64,000 nucleotides of DNA from Allolobophora icterica. Its lineage: Eukaryota; Annelida; Clitellata; Crassiclitellata; Lumbricidae. The stretch covers positions 40,013,890-40,077,889 of the forward strand of contig OY744607.1 in NCBI GenBank assembly GCA_963556255.1. Reading direction: 5' to 3'. A model generated the notes under the pieces. It saw nothing but the letters and a program-made list of their open reading frames with translations, did not search any database and was not told the DNA's origin. This document shows, piece by piece, positions 59,001 through 64,000 of this stretch. Positions within the stretch are counted from its first letter, which is position 1. Each line of letters begins with the position of its first letter. The position numbers and the translations under genes are program-made.

Positions 59001-62000
59001 AGCTTCCTAGTATATGTGTTTATTGTGATGATGCCTGTGACTTCTAAGACAGTTTCTTTTTTTGTCCAATTTTCAGCCTTTAATTTTGCAGGAATTTAGA
59101 ACCTGTTTCAGTTTTATAGTGCTCAGCTTTCTAGACTTATTTAATGAACCAGTTAGAACACTTATTTATTTTTAGAGTTCTGTTATTTATATGTATTTCT
59201 TGTTTCAACTCTTTGTTTATTAGGTAGGTAACTAAGTAAGTATAGCTTATATTTGCACCGAATAGGCAAGTCCGCAAAGGTTCACCAGTCACTCTGGTAC
59301 AGAGTAAAGCAGGGAGGCGACCTGACCGACGACTCTGATGAGCGTAGACTCGGATCCGACCTGGGCTGGTGAACCAAAGTCCTCCGTGCCCACCTTCTCG
59401 TGGTGCGGACCGTTAGTACCCTTCCTAGGAAGTACTCTTCCTAGGAGGGGGAACGAACGGGCACGGCAGGCAAAACCAGGGGAAGGCAATGGCAAACCAC
59501 CCCTGTTAATCATGCCAAGAAAATCGTCATGCCACACACCAAACCACGCCGATGGTCGCGGATGGAGGGACTCCCAGGCCGGAGCGCTGAGGTGGGACTC
59601 CCAGGCCAAAGCGCGACTCAAGGGCTACTGGGAGAAGTAGCAAGACGGCAACGGAGACTGTGTGGCATGACGATCGCTAGGGCTCCTAGAGCCGACGGCA
59701 CAAAGAGACAAAAGAGGCAAATTTGCATTTAATTGTATAGAATGATTAAATAGGTTACGGAAAGTAAATATAATTGATGGGCATAGGCAACTAAATATCA
59801 GTGAAAGTATACTGGTTCACGAAACTACTTTTATACAGTTCTAACAATTGGTGGTATAAATGGGTGTCCACTCTTGCAAAGAGGGTACTTGTCCTCCCCC
59901 ATCTTTTCTGGAGGACAAGGACTGTCTTTGCAACAGTAGACACCCTAGTTATCGAGTTTTGGTTTTTAGTCATTATCAAGTTCTTTGAAATACTAAGAAG
60001 ATAAGAACAATAAAATCCTGTGACCCAATGATGTAGGTGAAAGAACCAAAAGAAGCTATCAGAGAGTTGGAGGCAGAAGTGGGTTTCCCGTTGAGTGGAT
60101 ATATGGAAGGAACGTCCAGAGTTCCTGATCGACTGAAGATTCCGCTTGACAAGCTAAAATCTTACTTGAATTCTACATTAAACCTTCATGACAGTGGTAA
60201 TGAAATCTATGTTGCATCAGAATTAAAGTTGGCTGATTGTTTCATTCACTTATTTATCTGAAATTGATCTTGTTTATTTTTTCTGAATTTGAGTCATCGA
60301 GTAGGCTAAGCTTGCAGTTGTTTACAACATGACTGTAAAAGAAGCAATCACTGGAATAGTACATAGTTGCTATATAAATAGTACATTTGAAGCTTAAAGG
60401 TAATTATCATAGGCAGCTAGTTTAGTTGCATATCAATAAGTTTCATATAAATAATTTTAATGAACTTTTTGGTAATATTGCTATAATGATGCATTATTCT
60501 TGTTTGTTTTAAATTTAGTAGTAAATGTATGTGCTTGTTATTCAGCAGATTTGATGCTTTAGTGTTAGAGTGATATTTTTTCCAGGGGATCCTGTTGTTC
60601 GATGCTTCGAACACGGTCAGTCAAATCCAACATACTTTGTCAGTTATGGAAATAAGAGCATGGTTCTCAGAAAGAAACCGGTTAGTATTTAAAGTAAACA
60701 CGCATAACGTTATTTCACTCTTGGTGTTTTGGCAAGTAAGTGAGTGGTCTATATTTACCTATGACATGTACACTGCATTCCTTGACATGGAATAATTAGA
60801 ATGATTGTTACAGTTTTGACAGAAGTACGCGTTTGTAGACAATGAATAGTTTAACACCTGATTGTGTTTATATGTTATGTCATTATATATATATATTAAA
60901 AGTTATCTATGTGATCACAGCCTTAGAATTTTGCATGAATGGTTGGGATGTTTGTATGTGATGGTGAATGAATGAATGAACGAATGCTGTTTGAATAATA
61001 ATATGAAAAGGAAGGCATTTGTGTGATGGTGAATCAGTGCAGTTTGGCAAATGCTTTACTGGGCCTTTTATAGCTGATGGGAGTGTGGATGATTTTCCTC
61101 AGAAGGTACAGTTTGGTGAACTAGCATGCAGCTGCTCTGTGAGGGAATGTTTAGTTTTAGATATGCTTAAATAAGATGTGTGCAGTATAGCAGGGAATTG
61201 TTTTCATTTATGACGCGATGTTAGCCAGGCAAATTGCTGCCTTCTGCCCATGCTGTTGAGCGCGAGTACCTTGTGATGAAGTCACTTAAAGATCATGGAG
61301 TTCCAGTACCTACAATGCTTGGTCTTTGTGAAGACAGCAGGTAAGCATTTAAATTAATTTTTAATATAATTATTTCTGATTGATATTGTTTTTCGCGGTA
61401 TGTCTATTGATATTTCTGTGAAGTTGATTTGTAGTCCGAACTGTCAGAATTTAATATTGGTAAAGTACTCTTAGGTCTACCTTATGTAGCAATTTACAGT
61501 TTATTACACTGTGTTCATTCATTCTTTTATTTGGAGCATTTATATGAGGGGTTCTTCTGAAAGTGGGTAACATATATGTTGGTGAAATTTATGTAGCTGT
61601 TATTTTGCCCTGTAACTGAAAACTATTCGCTATGACAGCGTTCATCCACAGATGTTCCTTTACTGTTGCTGTTATTGATTAGGTAATATTTTATATGTTC
61701 AATAGCATATATTTCTATATGCAGACATTTCCAGTATTTAATCTCACTGGAAACACCTTTATAACATACTTAATTACAACATGAACTCTGACATAATGTA
61801 GTCAGAGTCATGGATCAAAAATTGTGTTCAGAAATTGAAATTACTACATTGCATTGACCATGGTATAAGGCAGTTCTAAGTGTAATGTCTCCAAAAGACT
61901 GCTTTACAACAAGTTTTCCGATGATAATTTCGAGTGAATTTTCAAGTTAGTTTTCTGTACCTTGTTCAGTGTACTTGGTACACCGTTCTACATCATGGAA

Positions 62001-62160
62001 CATGTGCCTGGTCGCATTTTCAAGGATCCTTTGCTGCCAGAATTGAGCAAGGAAGAACGACGAGAGATCTATCTTGCCCTCTGTGATAATCTTGTTAAGA
62101 TCCACAAAGTCAGCATCAAAGACGCTGGCCTCGAAAACTATGGAAAACAAGGTTAGCTGT

Positions 62161-62192
<32 letters not shown>

Positions 62193-63644
62193 TGTATGCA
62201 CTTGTATAGCACCCTTAAGTAACACACTGAATTGCTCATGCACAGCTACCTAAAAATCATCGAACAAATATGTCCTAAGACGAGCAGAAAACGTGCTAAT
62301 GATCATATGTCTGGTGGTGGCAGATTGTTCCAGAGAGACGAACCCACAGAGGAAATGGTGGAGCTTGTGCCGATGTGTGAGATTGTGAGCCCAGAAGCTG
62401 ACGACGGGAAGCTGAACACAGCTGGCCTTTGCCGGGGCAGGTTGAGAGACCAGTGTGAAGAGCTCCGAAATGTAGTCTGGTGCTGAGCCAGTGATCGAAG
62501 CCCGGCCCATGAGGAGCTATTCTCCTATTCTCTTCCTATAGTAGGTATTATGTATTTTCTACATTGTACGTCATCATGTACAAGCACATGCAAATTATCT
62601 GGTATCCTTCATATCATCAGTGGCTACTACACCATCTTGTTCTGCGAAAGTCCAATGCTGTCTTCAATCTGTATCTTCTGGAAAGCATGTTGTTGAGGGT
62701 ACATGTCTTGTTGATTCCTGAGGACAATTTACAGCTGCTGGTTCCCCCAGCTGGAACTCTCTGCCTCCTCATGTTTGCAACTATGTCACCAAGACTGGCT
62801 CTGAACTTAATGCTTCCTCTTCCAGTTTGTTTACAGGTTTCAAAATTTTCTGTTCCAATGTGCACTTCTGAGCGCTAGTTTGTCTAAGTTGCATTGTGTC
62901 AGCCTAGTGTATATGAATAAAGAATTTGATTGATTGATTGATTGATTGATTATCAGTTACAGTTGTATTTTCTTGTATCAATGTGTAACACATGTGTGTA
63001 TGGTATTTATGTTTTTTATGGCAATTTGTGTATTTATGTATTTTTATGTCTGTCTGTATATATGAATTCATTCATTCATTCTGGATATTTATATAGCGCC
63101 TCGTCAAGAGGCCTACTCAGAGGCGCTCCCAGACCAGCCACGGCTAAAGAGAGAGGACTGGAGGAGCACTGAATGTAGGCATCTATCTGTCTTTAAGGCT
63201 GTCTGTCTGTGTATCTGTTTTGCTGTTGTCTTTTTTCTCTCTGAGAATGTATTTATGTCCAAATGAATATTTATTACCACCTATTGGAAGCTCTTAAAGG
63301 CACTGACATGGCCATCTAACTGATGTAATAGATGATTATTAATGGAATAGTATCAGAATATCAGTCTTTGCTCTGCCACACCCTTCTACAACCTGCCACT
63401 CATGATGAACCCATATCGTCAATAATAAAAGAATCGTACTGAGGTCACTAAAGGCACAATTTGACATTAAATGTCTGGTCGTTTTCATGATAGGGCAATT
63501 TGTGAAACGGAATTTCACACGTTGGGCTAAACAGTACGAAGCAAGCAAGACGGGGGACGTTCCGGCCATGGATGAACTGATGAAGTGGTTGACTGAACAC
63601 ATGCCTACAGAGGAAGCCTGCACCATTATTCATGGTGATTTTAG
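54782..63644 (+). CDS. ACAD10: ACAD10-type gene, copy B, exons 1-9, incomplete at the window edge
   Basis: Exons: 54782-54968, 55816-55964, 57775-57975, 58633-58791, 60037-60196, 60586-60680, 61225-61340, 61970-62151 and 63494-63644. Each has exactly the length and phase of its copy A counterpart. The frame is open across all nine. The HAD-like part reads [25 protein letters not shown] and FLDDL, with no stop where copy A has one (LDENLFDV). The kinase part keeps [33 protein letters not shown] and HGDF. Exon 9 ends at HGDFR in phase 2, so the DNL..DWE half and the dehydrogenase domain lie beyond 64000. The N-terminal presequence-like stretch is identical to copy A at the nucleotide level. The expected role is as for copy A; this looks like the intact paralogue. 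Confidence 0.92.
55370..55445 (-). mobile_element. LINE 3' tail
   Basis: On the minus strand, 'cttgttcctgcgaatctg', then GCTCAGAAATCTCCAGATT and ACGATTATG. It is similar to 44825-44895. It is in copy B intron 1. Confidence 0.45.
55999..56190 (+). repeat. (GT)n and (ATGT)n microsatellites in copy B intron 2
   Basis: About 43 GT units (55999-56084), then ATGT units (56110-56190). They start about 35 nt after the exon 2 donor. Confidence 0.95.
56355..56640 (-). mobile_element. LINE ORF2 C-terminus and 3' end in copy B intron 2
   Basis: The minus strand reads SVVGPIM, a stop where W is expected, then [18 protein letters not shown] and [10 protein letters not shown]. The paired 3' end (CAGTAGCGCCTCTGAG, GAGGTGCCATATAAAT) and a GAATGAATGAATG tail follow. 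Confidence 0.8.
57600..57640 (+). repeat. (TTGA)n tail
   Basis: TTGATTGATTGATTGATTT, probably the tail of a degraded retroelement, in copy B intron 2. Confidence 0.6.
58180..58445 (-). mobile_element. LINE ORF2 C-terminus and 3' end in copy B intron 3
   Basis: The minus strand reads [20 protein letters not shown], then [14 protein letters not shown] and a stop. The paired 3' end (GGAGCGCCTCTGAGTAG, GAGGCGCTATATAAAT) and a GAATGAATGAAC tail follow. This is the reference copy for the family here. Confidence 0.85.
58905..58995 (-). repeat. tRNA-derived SINE, family S2
   Basis: On the minus strand, GAGTTTGAGCCCTCTGAG then 'ctctgtgtaacgaccccag'. It is related to 28013-28115. Confidence 0.5.
59255..59735 (+). 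mobile_element. GC-rich insertion in copy B intron 4, probable LINE 5' leader
   Basis: Its base composition differs sharply from the AT-rich intron. It contains GGGGAAGGCAATGGCAAACC, a motif I associate with RTE-type retroelement leaders, CTTCCTAGGAAG/CTTCCTAGGAGG repeats and a duplicated GGACTCCCAGGCC. Open frames of about 100 codons occur on both strands without recognised domains. Confidence 0.5.
59861..59946. mobile_element. Foldback element in copy B intron 4
   Basis: GGGTGTCCACTCTTGCAAAG and, at the other end, CTTTGCAACAGTAGACACCC form 36-bp arms continuing to TTGTCCTCC/GGAGGACAA, with only a few mismatches and about a 14-nt loop. No clear target duplication. Confidence 0.6.
62160..62510. 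repeat. (TATG)n then a LINE-derived remnant in copy B intron 8
   Basis: A TATGTATG array (62162-62198) is followed by 'gcacttgtatagcacccttaag' and 'ttgttccagagagacgaacc', a diverged form of the LINE 3' end and antisense ORF2 tail. Confidence 0.45.
62600..62945 (+). mobile_element. LINE ORF2 C-terminal fragment with (TTGA)n tail
   Basis: One plus-strand frame reads [19 protein letters not shown], then [15 protein letters not shown], the ORF2 ending. Then come 'gaataaagaa' and TTGATTGATTGATTGATT. It is in copy B intron 8, sense orientation. Confidence 0.65.
63068..63170 (-). mobile_element. LINE 3' end with (GAAT)n tail
   Basis: ATTCATTCATTC, then TTTATATAGCGCCTCG and CTCAGAGGCGCTCCC (stem 63096-63127). 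It is in copy B intron 8. Confidence 0.75.
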
Positions 63645-63884
63645 GTTTGTATTTGTTTGATGATAATAGACTGGAATCATCATATGACACTTTTTAAAGA
63701 GTTGTCATCTACTGTGCAAAAAGCAAGATTACATTGTAATGAGGTCACAGTCTGAAGACTAAATGAATTTTTTTTTCTTATCGCTGACTGTATCATCGCG
63801 GACTTTATGTGGTACTGAGCCATGCTATTAGGAGATTGTCATAACAACATCAATAATAGTATTGGTGATATAATAATAATATAG

Positions 63885-63970
63885 GTAGTATAATAATAAT
63901 AATAATATTTATTTGTTAAGGAAATTTATATAACGCCTTTCCAGCAAAATAATCAGAGGCACTCTGCGCT
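63885..63970 (-). mobile_element. LINE 3' end with (ATT)n tail
   Basis: AATAATAATAATATTT, then TTTATATAACGCCTTTCC and CAGAGGCACTCTG, a diverged copy near the window edge. Confidence 0.6.
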
Positions 63971-64000
63971 AGCATGGATGATGTTAAATGTCATTAAGTT

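Noticed and set aside
59289..59640. Overlapping 100- and 110-codon frames on opposite strands
   Set aside because: Explained by the GC-rich block having few stops; neither shows a recognised domain or codon pattern.

Overview
The window is metazoan nuclear DNA: AT-rich, with split genes using GT-AG introns of 0.3 to 3 kb, very long microsatellites, and a heavy load of transposon remnants. The conserved proteins and the mix of CR1/L2-like LINE tails, tRNA-derived SINEs and hAT MITEs suggest a marine invertebrate. I cannot name the phylum from sequence alone.

Layout. 1-6907 holds no host gene that I can see; it contains a decayed hAT transposon, LINE fragments, AAT and CAAGAC arrays and MITEs. 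6908-8149 (+) is a single-exon FBXL14-type F-box/LRR protein. 8150-14091 is intergenic, with four hAT-type MITEs and a 361-bp GT tract. 14092-22668 (+) is an 11-exon TRMT44 tRNA-Ser uridine-44 2'-O-methyltransferase. 23347-28877 (-) is an 8-exon APIP (methylthioribulose-1-phosphate dehydratase), tail-to-tail with TRMT44. 30214-51106 (+) is a 23-exon ACAD10-type gene (HAD-like domain, aminoglycoside-phosphotransferase-like kinase, acyl-CoA dehydrogenase), here called copy A. 51107-54781 is intergenic repeats. 54782-63644 (+) is a tandem second ACAD10-type gene (copy B, exons 1-9), cut by the window edge.

The two ACAD10 copies are the most interesting biology. They share exon boundaries and intron phases for all nine comparable exons. 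Copy B is open throughout. Copy A has an in-frame TAG in exon 3 (32948-32950), altered residues in the HAD first motif and the kinase phosphate loop, and an intact dehydrogenase part ending in the peroxisomal-type tripeptide AKL. Identity between the copies is mosaic (exons 1, 2 and 4 near-identical; exons 3 and 5 strongly diverged), which suggests gene conversion.

The genes do not form an operon. FBXL14 acts in ubiquitin ligation, TRMT44 in tRNA modification, APIP in methionine salvage and ACAD10 in fatty or hydroxy-acid catabolism. Repeats dominate the rest: at least ten elements with 8-bp target-site duplications typical of hAT transposons, and about a dozen LINE 3' ends sharing a GCGCCTCT/AGAGGCGC stem, almost all antisense to the ACAD10 genes. 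I found no CRISPR, bacterial, phage or clearly new enzymatic system.
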